A DNA stretch of 64,000 bases. Source: Streptomyces sp. NBC_01304 (lineage in GTDB: Bacteria > Actinomycetota > Actinomycetes > Streptomycetales > Streptomycetaceae). Both the position numbers and the translations under genes were made by a program. The notes beneath the pieces were generated by a model. It did not search any database. It was not told the origin of the DNA and saw only the letters and a program-made list of their open reading frames with translations. Location: the NCBI RefSeq assembly GCF_035975855.1, contig NZ_CP109055.1, positions 806,001 to 870,000 on the forward strand, in the 5' to 3' direction. This document shows, one piece after another, positions 8,623 through 17,427 of the stretch. The number at the start of each line of letters is the position of its first letter. Position 1 is the stretch's first letter.

Positions 8623-9398
8623 ACCACATAACGGAGCTCGTGTCGCAGCTCAGGCGTCCACACGGTGGGCTTGGTGCAGTGGGTGGAGACCATTCCCATC
8701 AGTGCACCGGTCGGGGCGAGCACAGGCAGCGAGGCGACGGCACGGACCCCGGCGTCCTGGAGAACCTCCGACGCCGCCGTCCCCGCGAACAGCGGTGACG
8801 AACGGACGTCTGCCACGAAGACGGGGCGCTGCTGTCGCGCCGCCGCGCCGCAGGCACTGCCATCCACCTCGACCTCCACGGTGCGGAAGAAGGACAAGAA
8901 CGGGTTCTGGAACCCCTGTTGCACCGCAATCCGCAGTGATCCTGATGCGGAGTCCAGGACCTGGGCATTCCCCATCGGGGCTCCGGTGACGCGCATTGCC
9001 GTTGCCAGCCCTTCACGCAACACCGTCCGATTGCGCTCCTGGACGGCGAGCGTGGACGAGGCATCGCTACTCGGTTGGATACGCAGCTCGCGCAGGCCGC
9101 CGCTCAGTTGCAGCTCCCGCAGTCTGGGGTCGTCGGCACCCCAGACCTCCATCTCTCCGCCCTCGGCACGTACTTGCTCCGCCAATGCCTCGACGAACGC
9201 CACACCGGCGGATCCGAGGAACGAGATGTGATGGAAGTCCAGAACCAGACAGCGGGCATCGGCCGGCAGGTGCGACAGCTGTCTCCGCAACGCCACGACG
9301 GCCCGGCGGTCCAGCTGTCCCGACACGTGCACGATCATCCGTTCACGCTGCGAGGTGACCACTACCTCGATACCCGGCGTCGGCAGGGACCGCATCAT
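8595..9398 (-). CDS. STAS-GAF domain protein (anti-anti-sigma-type signalling)
   Basis: 267 aa from ATG 9398 (or 9395), with GGTGG upstream. Residues about 8-100 are a STAS domain with the conserved loop DFHHISFLGSAG, where anti-sigma antagonists carry a phosphorylatable Ser (SAG). Residues about 125-265 are a GAF domain (ACGAAARQQRPVFVADV, ASLPVLAPTGALMGMVSTH). The combination suggests a small-molecule-sensing partner of a stress sigma factor pathway, as is common in Streptomyces. No sigma or kinase gene adjoins it. The open frame continues upstream into the esterase remnant, but that sequence is unrelated. Confidence 0.8.
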   Translation of the reverse strand: MMRSLPTPGIEVVVTSQRERMIVHVSGQLDRRAVVALRRQLSHLPADARCLVLDFHHISFLGSAGVAFVEALAEQVRAEGGEMEVWGADDPRLRELQLSGGLRELRIQPSSDASSTLAVQERNRTVLREGLATAMRVTGAPMGNAQVLDSASGSLRIAVQQGFQNPFLSFFRTVEVEVDGSACGAAARQQRPVFVADVRSSPLFAGTAASEVLQDAGVRAVASLPVLAPTGALMGMVSTHCTKPTVWTPELRHELRYVVQAVGRLVR

Positions 9399-9599
9399 GG
9401 ATTCCACCCGCTTCGACCGTGCTGGATCCGACGCGTTCACCCTAATCCGTGGGTAAGACCGTCCCCGACGAGATCGAAGTTCGTTACGGGCTGTTCGAGC
9501 AGGTTCACGGTGTCCGGGCAGAGGCGCCCAGGCAGCCGCTCGCCCGCCAAGGATCAGCGGAGGGGACACCTGCAGCAGCCCGGCCTGCAGGTCGCGGGT

Positions 9600-9930
9600 G
9601 ACGAACCGCGCGAGCAACTCGGTTGTCGCCGCATGCCATGTCACCGCCCGCATGTTCGGCCCCTTGGGATCGACGGTCGTGTCGGTCGGGTCCGGCGGTG
9701 CTCCACCCGCGTACGCGTGGGACATCCCGTCAATGGCGTACTGCTGCACCAACAGGCAGCCGCGTGCGTCACGCCAGTCGGTGACGGTGAAGGTGCGGCC
9801 GTTGGTGTCACCGCGGCGGGAGACGGCGGGCGTCCGGGGCACCGACTTGTCCGGCTCGCCGTTGTCCACCCAATCGTTGGTGCCGAGCCGCTGCCGTACG
9901 AGCGCGCCTTGGTCGGTGAGGACGGCGATG
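9600..9930 (-). pseudogene. Remnant of extracellular PHB depolymerase / feruloyl-esterase-type gene
   Basis: The minus-strand frame reads the C-terminal part of this alpha/beta-hydrolase family: a RQRLGTNDWVDNG block, VTDWRDARGCLLVQQYAIDG, then MSHAYAGG with the catalytic-His region (usually HxWxGG), then DPKGPNMRAVTWHA. The nucleophile half, signal peptide and start are missing; the upstream side runs straight into the 3' end of the oxidoreductase gene. It is therefore a truncated relic, about 110 residues. The remaining bases from 9399 to 9599 hold no gene I recognise. Confidence 0.65.
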
Positions 9931-9994
9931 GGGAAGCACCCGGCCGGGCACAGAGGATCACGTGCCCGGCCGGTGGAGTACGAGGGCCCAGCCG

Positions 9995-12900
9995 TCACCC
10001 GGTCAGAGAATCCAGCGCGGCCCGGGCCTGCGTACGGTACGCCTCCACCCGCGCCATCTTGATCTGCTCGTAGCCGCGAATCGTCTGCGGCAGTTCGGCG
10101 ATCGCGACGACCGCGCCCGCGTTGTCCGCGGTGAGGTGCTCCAGGGCCTGGCTCATCAGCTGCTGATACTGGGTGATCAAGGCCCGCTCCGTGCGGCGTA
10201 CGGCGTTGTGGGCGAAGGGGTCGAGGAGGGTGCCGCGCAACCTGCGTGCGGCCCGCAGGGCTTGGAAGGCCGGTCCTGCGGTGCGGCGCAGGCGGAGTTT
10301 GCGGTTCAGGCCCATCGCGCGCAGGAGGGGCGGGTGCAGCAGGACCGACACGGAGGCGTCCGCTCCGAACTCGTCCCGGATGCGGGCTTGTTCGGCGGGG
10401 TCCAGGTGCAGCCGGGCCACCTCGTACTCGTCCTTGTACGCCATCAAGTGGTGCAGTGACGTGGCGAAGGCGTGGGCGATGCGACGGCCTTCCGTCTCCC
10501 CGGCGCGTGCGGTCGCGAGGGCGGTGACGGCCTGCACCGCCCGGTGGTAGCGGTGGGCGTAGTCGCTGTTCTGATACTCGGTCAGGTCGCCGATACGCAG
10601 GTCGACCGCTTCCTCCAGCGTGGCGCTGGGCTTGGTCTCCCGAGGCGGGGCGACGGCCCGCCGCACCGCCTCGGGGTCGAGCACCGCGGCGCGGCCCCAG
10701 CGGAACGCGGCCAGGTTCTTCGCCACGGCGGCGCCGTTGAGTTCGACGGCGCCTTCCACCGCCTGGGCGCTCACGGGCAGACAGCCATGCTGGTAGGCCG
10801 CGCCGAGCAGCAGCATGTTGGCCGGCATGTGGTCGCCGAAGAGCTGTTCGGCGAGCCCTTGCGCATCCAGAGCGAGCAGCGTCTCCTCGCGAGTCGCGGA
10901 AGCGATCTTGGCCAGGGCGTCCTGCGGGCCGCCCGGGACCACGACCTGCCGGGTGATCATGGCGGCGGTGGGCACGACGGCGGTGTTGACGACGGCGACC
11001 GTCCGTTCGGGCGCGCAGGTCGCCAGCGTGGGGTCGGCTGCGGCGCCGAGCAGGTCGAAGCCGAGGAGCACGTCGACGCCCGCGCCCGAGGCGCGCGCCA
11101 CACCGACGACGGGGTCCTTGCCGATCCGGACGTCGCTGACGACGGGGCCGCCCTTCTGGGCAAGACCGGTCTGGTCCAGGCCCGCGGCGTGCAGTCCGTC
11201 CAGCTGGGCCGCCATCTGCAGGATCTGGGAGACGGTGATGACGCCGGTGCCGCCGATGCCGGGCATGCGCAGCACGACTTCATGGCCGGTGAAGCGGCGC
11301 TCGGGTTCGGGCAGTTCCCCGGGCGGCTCGGGCAGTCGGCGCGGAGCGGAGGAGGCCGAGGGGCTCGGTTCGACCAGCAAGAAGGACGGGCAGTCGCCTT
11401 TGAGGCAGCTGAGGTCGGAGTTGCAGGACGGCTGGTGGATGCGGGTCTTGCTGCCGAACTCGGTGTCGACGGGCTGCACCGACAGACAGGTGGACTGCTC
11501 CCCGCAGTCCCCGCAGCCCTCGCAGACCCGCTCGTTGACGACCACCTTGGCGGCGGGCGTCGGCAGCAGACCGCGTTTGCGCATCCGGCGTTCCTCGGCG
11601 GCGCAGCGGTCGTCGTGGATCAGCACGGTGACGCCCTCCACCGCGGCCAACTCGCGTTCCACGTCGGCGAGATCGTCGCGATGGCGTACCTCGGCATTCG
11701 CGGCGAGGCGGATCTTGCGGTAGGTGCGCGGCTCGGGCGTGGTGATGACCACGCGGCGCACCCCTTCCAACGCGAGCAGCCGGGTGAGCGCGGGGACGTC
11801 GAGGCGGCCCTCGACGCTCTGCCCTCCGGTCATGGCGACGGCCTCGTTGTAGAGGAGCTTGTACGTCATGCTCACGCCGGCCGCGACGGCGGCACGGATG
11901 GCGAGCGACCCGGAGTGGTGGAACGTGCCGTCACCGAGGTTCTGCACGAAGTGCTTGTCGTCGGTGAAGGGCGCCAGGCCGAACCACTGCGCTCCCTCGC
12001 CGCCCATCTGCGTCACACCGATCTGGTTGCCGCGCATGCCGCTGTCGTCGAGCGCGACCATGGCGTGGCAGCCGATGCCCACCCCGACCAGGGTGTCCGG
12101 GGCGGTGCGGGTGGAGAGGTTGTGGGGGCAGCCGGAGCAGAAGAACGGGGTGCGGGCGGCGACGAGCGGCAGCATCCGCAGTCCCGACGGGCGCGCCTTC
12201 GGCACGAGGGCCGCCGCCTGGCGGGGCAGCCGCTCGGCGCCGACCAGCCCGACCAGTGTCCGGGCCACGTCGTCGGCCTTCAAAGTGCCGCGCACCGGCA
12301 GCAGCGGGCGGCCCTCCGCGTCGCGCCGGCCGACCACGGACGGCGCGCCCTGCCGCCCGTACAGGGCCTGCTTGAGGTGGCCTTCGAGGAAGTCGCTCTT
12401 GTCCTCCACGACCAGCAGCCGGTCCAGGCCCTTGGTCAGTTCGGCCAGGTGCGCACCGTCCAGCGGGAAGGGCATGCCCAGCGCGATGAGCCGGATGCCC
12501 AGCCGCTCCCACTCCGCCTCGTCGATGCCGAGATCGCTCAGTGCCCGGCGTACGACCGCGAAGGACGTCCCCGAGGCGACCACCCCCAGCCGCGCCTGCC
12601 GGGCCGAGGCGACGATGCGGTTGAGGCCGTGCCGGCGGGCGTAGGCGCGGGCGATGTCCATGCGGCGGGTCAGCAGGTCCTGCTCGGCGTCCAGCGCGGC
12701 CGGCCCGACCAGCACCGGCGCCGCTCCGGCCGCCCTGCGCTCGGTCGCGGGAATGTCCTGGCCGAGGTCGGCCAGGTCGACGGTGGCCGAGGAGTCCGCG
12801 ACATCGGAGACGATCTTCAGGGCCGTCCAGAGTCCCGCAGCACGGGACAGCGCCACCGCGTGCAGACCGTAGTCGATGAGTTCCCGCACGGAACCGGGCG

Positions 12901-13420
12901 CGAACAGCGGCAGGCTCAGGCTCTGGCACATCGCCTCGCAAGAGCTCGGCAGCGTGGAGGACTTGCAGTCCGGGTCGTCCCCGATCCAGGCGACCGCCCC
13001 GCCCAGGGGCGCCGTGCCGGACATCGTCGCGTGCCGGATGGCATCCGCGGCCCGGTCGAGGCCCGGGTTCTTGCCGTACCAGAATCCGGTGACGCCCTCG
13101 TGGCGGCCGCCCGGCAGCCGGCCGAGGAGCTGGGTGCCGCCGACCGCGGTGGCGGCCAGTTCCTCGTTCAGCCCGGCCTTGAAGACGACACCGGCCTCGT
13201 CGAGGAGCTGGGCCGCGCGGCCCATCTCCAGGTCCACGCTGCCCAGTGGAGAGCCCTGGTAGCCGGAGACGAAGACCCGGGTGTCCAGGCCCTGAGCCCG
13301 GTCGAGGCGCCGCTGCTCCAGGGCGAGGCGCACCAGCGCCTGCACCCCGGACATCAGGGCGACCCCCTTGGTGGCCGTGTATTTGGCATCGAGGGAAGGA
13401 GCTTGGGGCACGGCACTCAC
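9995..13420 (-). CDS. Indolepyruvate ferredoxin oxidoreductase, fused subunits
   Basis: 1141 aa from GTG 13420, preceded by GGAGGA. It carries an N-terminal pyrimidine-binding/TPP domain (KYTATKGVALMSGVQALVR, SGYQGSPLGSVD), a central TPP-Mg region (VGIGCHAMVA, NLGDGTFHHSG), a ferredoxin-like cluster site (CEGCGDCGEQSTC followed by further Cys), and a C-terminal gamma domain (GIGGTGVITVSQILQ). Such single-chain enzymes oxidatively decarboxylate indolepyruvate or related aryl-pyruvates to acyl-CoA with ferredoxin, in aromatic amino acid breakdown. It is divergent from an Lrp/AsnC regulator that probably controls it in response to an amino acid. Family length of about 1150 matches. Confidence 0.92.
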   Translation of the reverse strand: MSAVPQAPSLDAKYTATKGVALMSGVQALVRLALEQRRLDRAQGLDTRVFVSGYQGSPLGSVDLEMGRAAQLLDEAGVVFKAGLNEELAATAVGGTQLLGRLPGGRHEGVTGFWYGKNPGLDRAADAIRHATMSGTAPLGGAVAWIGDDPDCKSSTLPSSCEAMCQSLSLPLFAPGSVRELIDYGLHAVALSRAAGLWTALKIVSDVADSSATVDLADLGQDIPATERRAAGAAPVLVGPAALDAEQDLLTRRMDIARAYARRHGLNRIVASARQARLGVVASGTSFAVVRRALSDLGIDEAEWERLGIRLIALGMPFPLDGAHLAELTKGLDRLLVVEDKSDFLEGHLKQALYGRQGAPSVVGRRDAEGRPLLPVRGTLKADDVARTLVGLVGAERLPRQAAALVPKARPSGLRMLPLVAARTPFFCSGCPHNLSTRTAPDTLVGVGIGCHAMVALDDSGMRGNQIGVTQMGGEGAQWFGLAPFTDDKHFVQNLGDGTFHHSGSLAIRAAVAAGVSMTYKLLYNEAVAMTGGQSVEGRLDVPALTRLLALEGVRRVVITTPEPRTYRKIRLAANAEVRHRDDLADVERELAAVEGVTVLIHDDRCAAEERRMRKRGLLPTPAAKVVVNERVCEGCGDCGEQSTCLSVQPVDTEFGSKTRIHQPSCNSDLSCLKGDCPSFLLVEPSPSASSAPRRLPEPPGELPEPERRFTGHEVVLRMPGIGGTGVITVSQILQMAAQLDGLHAAGLDQTGLAQKGGPVVSDVRIGKDPVVGVARASGAGVDVLLGFDLLGAAADPTLATCAPERTVAVVNTAVVPTAAMITRQVVVPGGPQDALAKIASATREETLLALDAQGLAEQLFGDHMPANMLLLGAAYQHGCLPVSAQAVEGAVELNGAAVAKNLAAFRWGRAAVLDPEAVRRAVAPPRETKPSATLEEAVDLRIGDLTEYQNSDYAHRYHRAVQAVTALATARAGETEGRRIAHAFATSLHHLMAYKDEYEVARLHLDPAEQARIRDEFGADASVSVLLHPPLLRAMGLNRKLRLRRTAGPAFQALRAARRLRGTLLDPFAHNAVRRTERALITQYQQLMSQALEHLTADNAGAVVAIAELPQTIRGYEQIKMARVEAYRTQARAALDSLTG

Positions 13421-13594
13421 GAGTTCCTCCACAGGTGCGGGAGAGCGGGGAGCGGGGGTCCCCACAGGACACAACCAGCCGCCGCTTCACGCAAGAGCCG
13501 CGAGGTCGATCGCCCCGAAGACGCAAAGAACTCATGGCCAGATCGGAACTCGCTTGATTTCATTGCGTCGTCGAGTCGAAACGAAGGGGCGACG

Positions 13595-14041
13595 ATGGCG
13601 GGTTACGAGCTGGACGAGACCGATCACCGACTGCTGCGCCTGCTCCAGGCGGACGGCCGCCGCACCTTCTCGGAGATGGCGCCGGAGGTCGGACTCTCCG
13701 TGGCCGCGGTGAAGCGGCGGATCGACCGCATGCGTGCTTCCGGGGTCATCACCGGATTCACCGTCCAGGTCGATCACGCCAAGCTCGGCTGGGGCATCGA
13801 GGCCTTCACCGAGTTGCGCTACTCCGGCACCACCAGCATCAAGGACATCCTCAGCAGCACCACCCAGGCGCCCGAGGTGCAGGCCGTGTTCACGATTGCC
13901 GGCGACCTGGACGCCCTGGTCCATATGCGGGTACGCGACATCAACCATCTGCAGGAGGTCATCGACCGCCTGCGCGGTTCGGGCAAGGTCATCGGCACCA
14001 GAACGCTGATGGTGCTCGGCTCATGGACTCGGGAGGAGTGA
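13595..14041 (+). CDS. Lrp/AsnC family transcriptional regulator
   Basis: 148 aa; ATG 13595 with GAAGGGG upstream. Residues 5-60 are the AsnC-type HTH (LDETDHRLLRLLQADGRR, VGLSVAAVKRRIDRM); residues about 68-145 are the RAM ligand-binding domain (VFTIAGDLDALVHMRV). Typically a dimer or octamer responding to amino acids. Divergent from the indolepyruvate oxidoreductase across 174 bp, so that gene is the most likely target and an aromatic amino acid the most likely effector (inference). Confidence 0.9.
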   Translation: MAGYELDETDHRLLRLLQADGRRTFSEMAPEVGLSVAAVKRRIDRMRASGVITGFTVQVDHAKLGWGIEAFTELRYSGTTSIKDILSSTTQAPEVQAVFTIAGDLDALVHMRVRDINHLQEVIDRLRGSGKVIGTRTLMVLGSWTREE

Positions 14042-14108
14042 GCCGTCTCGCCGAGGCGCCTTCCTGAAGAAGTACGTCAAGGTCGCCCCTCGCGGAATCC
14101 GCAGTGGC

Positions 14109-15203
14109 CTACTGTCCCGCGGGGGCGGCCGCGTCGATGTCCCCGTCGGACTCACCCTGCTGGGGCAACGTCACGCGTGCGGGGGCGGGTTGGAGAAGGA
14201 TCAATGCGATGTCGTCGCTGGTCGCACGGCGCGTGTGGCGGCCCACGGCGTCCATGACACCGTCGAGGGCACTCTCCAGACTTGCCGCGCCGGTGCACAG
14301 CGAAGCGATGTCCTGGACGTCGGGCATGGTGCCGGTCCGGTCCCGGGCCTCGGCGAGACCGTCGGTGTAGAAGAGCAGCCGGTCCCCCTCGGCCAGGGGC
14401 AGTTGCTGGATCACGGGGGCGGGGGCCAGACCGATGGGAGTGGTCCGCTCCGGCGGCACGAGCAGGGCGGGGATGCCGGCGGCCGGCAGATGCAGAGGCG
14501 CGTGGTGTCCGCAGTTGACCAGCCGGACGTGGTCGGGTGCGACTTCGGCAATCACGGCGGTGATGAAGTCCTCCGGGCCCAGATCGCCGGCGAGGCGCGT
14601 CTCCAACTCCCTTACGACGTCCAGCAGATCGGGCTGCGTGTACGCGGCGTCACGGAAGTGGCCGATGGCGGCGGCGGACAGGTGCACTGCCGGCAGCCCC
14701 TTGCCCCGTACGTCCCCTATCAGCAGCCGCAGCCCCATCGGGGTATGGGCGAAGGCGTACAGGTCACCGCCGATCTGCGACAGCGCGGCGGCCGAGTGGT
14801 AGCGGGCGCTGACCTCAAGACCGCCGATGCGGAAGTCGGTCGGCTTGATGATGGCGCGCTGGGCCGTCTGCGACACCTGCTCCAACTGGCGCCGGTGGTC
14901 GGCGGTCCGGTGGGCGACCCAGGTGGCGTAGACGGAGGCCATGGCCAGGACGAGCAGCCGCAGCAGGGCATCACCCTGCTCGAGGTCGTCCTCGGCGACG
15001 CTGATGGCGATGGCCAGTGCCAGGGCGGCGGCGGAAACCAGGGCGGTTGCCCGGCCGCCCTGCTGGGTGGAGGCAAGGAGCGGGCAGACCAGCAGCGTGC
15101 CGATCAGGCTGGTGGCGGATCCGGTGGCCAAGTCGACGGTGGCGACCGCCAGGCCGAAGAGTGCGGTGAGCCAGAGCCATCGGGTGTGCGGGGCCATGGA
15201 CAT
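14109..15203 (-). CDS. Membrane-anchored PP2C/SpoIIE-type serine phosphatase
   Basis: 364 aa. ATG 15203 is preceded by a GGGGGGAAG ribosome site. Residues about 8-110 hold four to five hydrophobic segments; residues about 140-345 form a SpoIIE PP2C domain with metal-binding QIGGDLYAF, GDVRGKGLPA, NCGHHAPL, FYTDGLAEARD and the final SDDIALILL. These enzymes dephosphorylate anti-sigma-factor antagonists. No STAS or kinase gene adjoins it directly; the nearest STAS protein is 5 kb away. Confidence 0.9.
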   Translation of the reverse strand: MSMAPHTRWLWLTALFGLAVATVDLATGSATSLIGTLLVCPLLASTQQGGRATALVSAAALALAIAISVAEDDLEQGDALLRLLVLAMASVYATWVAHRTADHRRQLEQVSQTAQRAIIKPTDFRIGGLEVSARYHSAAALSQIGGDLYAFAHTPMGLRLLIGDVRGKGLPAVHLSAAAIGHFRDAAYTQPDLLDVVRELETRLAGDLGPEDFITAVIAEVAPDHVRLVNCGHHAPLHLPAAGIPALLVPPERTTPIGLAPAPVIQQLPLAEGDRLLFYTDGLAEARDRTGTMPDVQDIASLCTGAASLESALDGVMDAVGRHTRRATSDDIALILLQPAPARVTLPQQGESDGDIDAAAPAGQ

Positions 15204-15525
15204 CCACTTCCCCCCTCGTTCTTCAACGCAACAGACCGTCACATATAGCAGCTGCCGACGCCCGCTCCAGGGCCCGTATTCGCACCGGATCAGATGTGAT
15301 CACCGAGACTCCACACATGACCGATTACGGACCAACTGGCGCAACCGCCCTCGCCTGCGAGCGGTATACCCGCTGCTCAACAGGCGGAACGCGGCGGCGA
15401 GTCGGGCCTCGACGCAGCCCGCGTGCCCCGTTCAGGGAATTTCCGGGACGAATAGGGCATCGTGTGGATCGGTACAGCGGCCGCACCCCCGCCGGTCGCG
15501 TACGACGATCAAGGAGCCCGGCCCC
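15204..15525. other. Divergent intergenic region, no gene recognised
   Basis: Between the PP2C phosphatase (minus) and the PepSY lipoprotein (plus). It holds the lipoprotein ribosome site AAGGAG at 15511-15516. Bases 15435-15440 (GGAATT) could be an ECF-type -35 but no matching -10 is clear. Confidence 0.4.
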
Positions 15526-16197
15526 GTGACACCCCCCTCCCCCACTGCCCGCTCCCACTCCCGCGTACTCGCTGCCGCTGCCCTCGCCGGGATGCTCGCA
15601 CTGGCGTCGGCCGCCTGCTCCTCCGGCGACGCAACGAGCAAGGATCCGGGCACGGCGGCCCCGACCACGACGGCCACCCCCACGGCCGCCGCCACGGCCG
15701 ACGTCTCCAGGCAGAGCACGGAGACGGGCAATCCCCCCGGGCAGGCAGGCCCCAAGATCGCCTGGAGCACGGCCGCCGACACGGCCGAGAAGTCGGTCCC
15801 CGGAGGAAAGGTCACCGAGGTGGAACTCGATGACGGCCAATGGGAGGCCGACGTCGTCACTCCCGAGCCCCGCGTCCACCACGTCGAGGTCGACGCGACA
15901 ACCGGAGCCGTGCGCGACAACCACGCCGACCGCATGCCCGACCAGCGTCGCGACTACCTCAAGATCCCGTTGGCGAAGTTGGCGGCCGCCGAGGTCACCC
16001 GCACCGACGCGGCAGCCACCGCCCTCAAGGAGGCCGGCGCCGGATACGTTTCCGGCGTATCCATCCAAGGCACCGAAGCACGCCCCTCGTGGGAGGTCGA
16101 CGTCACCGACGGCTCCACCCGGCACGAGATCGGCATCGACGCCAAGACCGGCGCCACGGTCCGGCAGGAGAAGGACCAGGACGACAACCGCGATTGA
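15526..16197 (+). CDS. PepSY-domain lipoprotein
   Basis: 223 aa from GTG 15526 (AAGGAG 9 nt upstream). A lipoprotein signal ends at the lipobox LASAAC, Cys about 31. A Thr/Ala/Pro-rich linker is followed by two PepSY-type repeats: residues about 80-135 (VTEVELDDGQWEADV, VDATTGAV) and about 150-220 (ALKEAGAGYVSGVSI, WEVDVTDG, IDAKTGATV). PepSY proteins sit outside the membrane and are thought to inhibit peptidases or buffer envelope stress. Exact partner unknown. Confidence 0.85.
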   Translation: MTPPSPTARSHSRVLAAAALAGMLALASAACSSGDATSKDPGTAAPTTTATPTAAATADVSRQSTETGNPPGQAGPKIAWSTAADTAEKSVPGGKVTEVELDDGQWEADVVTPEPRVHHVEVDATTGAVRDNHADRMPDQRRDYLKIPLAKLAAAEVTRTDAAATALKEAGAGYVSGVSIQGTEARPSWEVDVTDGSTRHEIGIDAKTGATVRQEKDQDDNRD

Positions 16198-16215
16198 CGG
16201 CGGCCCTCCGGCTCA

Positions 16216-16671
16216 TCACAACTCCCGCTCCGCCACGATCTCGCCGTCGACCACCTCACCGGTGACGCGGAACCCGAGCCGCTCGTAGAAGGGTTCGGGC
16301 CCACCGTCACCCGGCTGCCAGGACACCCACAGCCGACGTTCGCCGCGACGTCGCGCCTCCGCGCACACCGCTTCCACCGCGAAGCTGCCGTACCCCCGGC
16401 CCTGCCGGTGCGCCGCGATGTTGAGCCGCCACAGATAACTCCGGTACGGCTGCACCGCGTGCGCCGGTTCGAAGCCCGCCATGACGAACCCGACCACCTG
16501 CTCCCCGTCACAGACCGCCCGAGGCCAGGCGACATCCCCGTACGCGTACGCCTCGGCGAGGGAGACGACGACCGGGTCGACGAAGCGCTCCTGACCTGGC
16601 CGCAGACGCAGCCGGCACACCGCATCGACGTTCTCCGGCGTGACCTTCGCCAAGTGGAGGGATGAACTCAC
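16216..16671 (-). CDS. GNAT family N-acetyltransferase
   Basis: 151 aa from GTG 16671. Acetyl-CoA-binding motif A is present as LNIAAHRQGRGYGSFAVEAV (R/QxxGxG/A), with the C-terminal FYERLGFRVTGE motif B. It resembles spermidine/spermine-type or general small-molecule acetyltransferases (opening VTPENVDAVCRL). It converges on the PepSY gene with only 18 bp between. Substrate unknown. Confidence 0.85.
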   Translation of the reverse strand: MSSSLHLAKVTPENVDAVCRLRLRPGQERFVDPVVVSLAEAYAYGDVAWPRAVCDGEQVVGFVMAGFEPAHAVQPYRSYLWRLNIAAHRQGRGYGSFAVEAVCAEARRRGERRLWVSWQPGDGGPEPFYERLGFRVTGEVVDGEIVAEREL

Positions 16672-16743
16672 GGTCGGCGCTCCTCGGTTGACCGGTCGGC
16701 ATTCACTACTACCACTGGGCCGCCCTACGAGTCGCTCTCACGC

Positions 16744-16803
16744 CATGACTCCTGACTCCATGACTCCTGACTCCATGACTCCATGACTCCCTGACTCCAT
16801 GAC
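16744..16803. repeat. 15-bp tandem repeat CATGACTCCTGACTC and shortened copies
   Basis: Exact copies at 16744-16758 and 16759-16773, an 8-bp copy at 16774, a 16-bp copy with one extra C at 16782-16797, then a partial. It fills the non-coding region between the GNAT and SRPBCC genes and has lower GC than its surroundings. Confidence 0.85.
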
Positions 16804-16907
16804 CGATGAGTTCCGCCCGTCCACGCCGTCTGCACCTCGGGAACGAACGTCCCCCTCCCGCGCCTGCGGGAGACCCCATGACCTGACTGACGAGGAGCGT
16901 GCACATC

Positions 16908-17393
16908 GTGGACCAGGAGAACGTGAGCGCCACCATGACTGTCGCAGCGCCCGCCGCGAAGGTGTTCGCGGTACTGGCGGACCCGACAGCCCATGCCGCG
17001 ATCGACGGCACCGGTTGGGTCCAAGAACCGGCCGACCGGGCTCCGCTCACAGCAGTGGGGCAGATCTTCCGGATGGACATGCACCACGCCAACCACCCGA
17101 ACGGTGACTACCGGGTGGCCAACCAGGTCCAGGTACTCGACCCGCCGCACACCATCGGCTGGCTGACGGGAGACGAGAAGGAGGACGGCCGCCTGGAGTT
17201 CGGCGGCTGGCTCTGGCGCTACGACCTCGCACCTCTCGGCCCGACCGAGACCGAGGTCACGCTCACCTACGACTGGTCGGCCGTACCGCAGTTCATCCGC
17301 GAGTACATCCAGTTCCCGCCGTTCGGCCCTGAACACCTCACCAACTCGCTGAACCACCTGGCCGCGCTTGCCGCACCGGCGCCCCGGGCCTGA
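16908..17393 (+). CDS. SRPBCC (START/Bet v 1-like) family protein
   Basis: 161 aa. The GTG at 16908 is preferred over the GTG at 16899 because GAGGAG (16892-16897) is at proper distance only from the former. The sequence opens like polyketide-cyclase/dehydrase SRPBCC proteins (SATMTVAAPAAKVFAVLADP, WVQE) and ends with a C-terminal helix HLTNSLNHLAALA. These helix-grip folds bind hydrophobic ligands. No pathway genes beside it. Confidence 0.8.
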   Translation: MDQENVSATMTVAAPAAKVFAVLADPTAHAAIDGTGWVQEPADRAPLTAVGQIFRMDMHHANHPNGDYRVANQVQVLDPPHTIGWLTGDEKEDGRLEFGGWLWRYDLAPLGPTETEVTLTYDWSAVPQFIREYIQFPPFGPEHLTNSLNHLAALAAPAPRA

Positions 17394-17427
17394 ACGCCTG
17401 CCGATCTCACAGCCGTGGCCCACCCGT

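Noticed and set aside
9399..9998. N-terminal extension of the STAS-GAF protein (single 467-aa protein)
   Set aside because: The extra residues match a hydrolase C-terminus, not a signalling domain, and a normal STAS start with a ribosome site exists at 9398.
10472..14041. A 1189-codon open frame on the plus strand across the oxidoreductase gene
   Set aside because: It is antisense to the clear indolepyruvate oxidoreductase and only its last 148 codons (the Lrp regulator) look like protein; the rest arises from high-GC codon bias.
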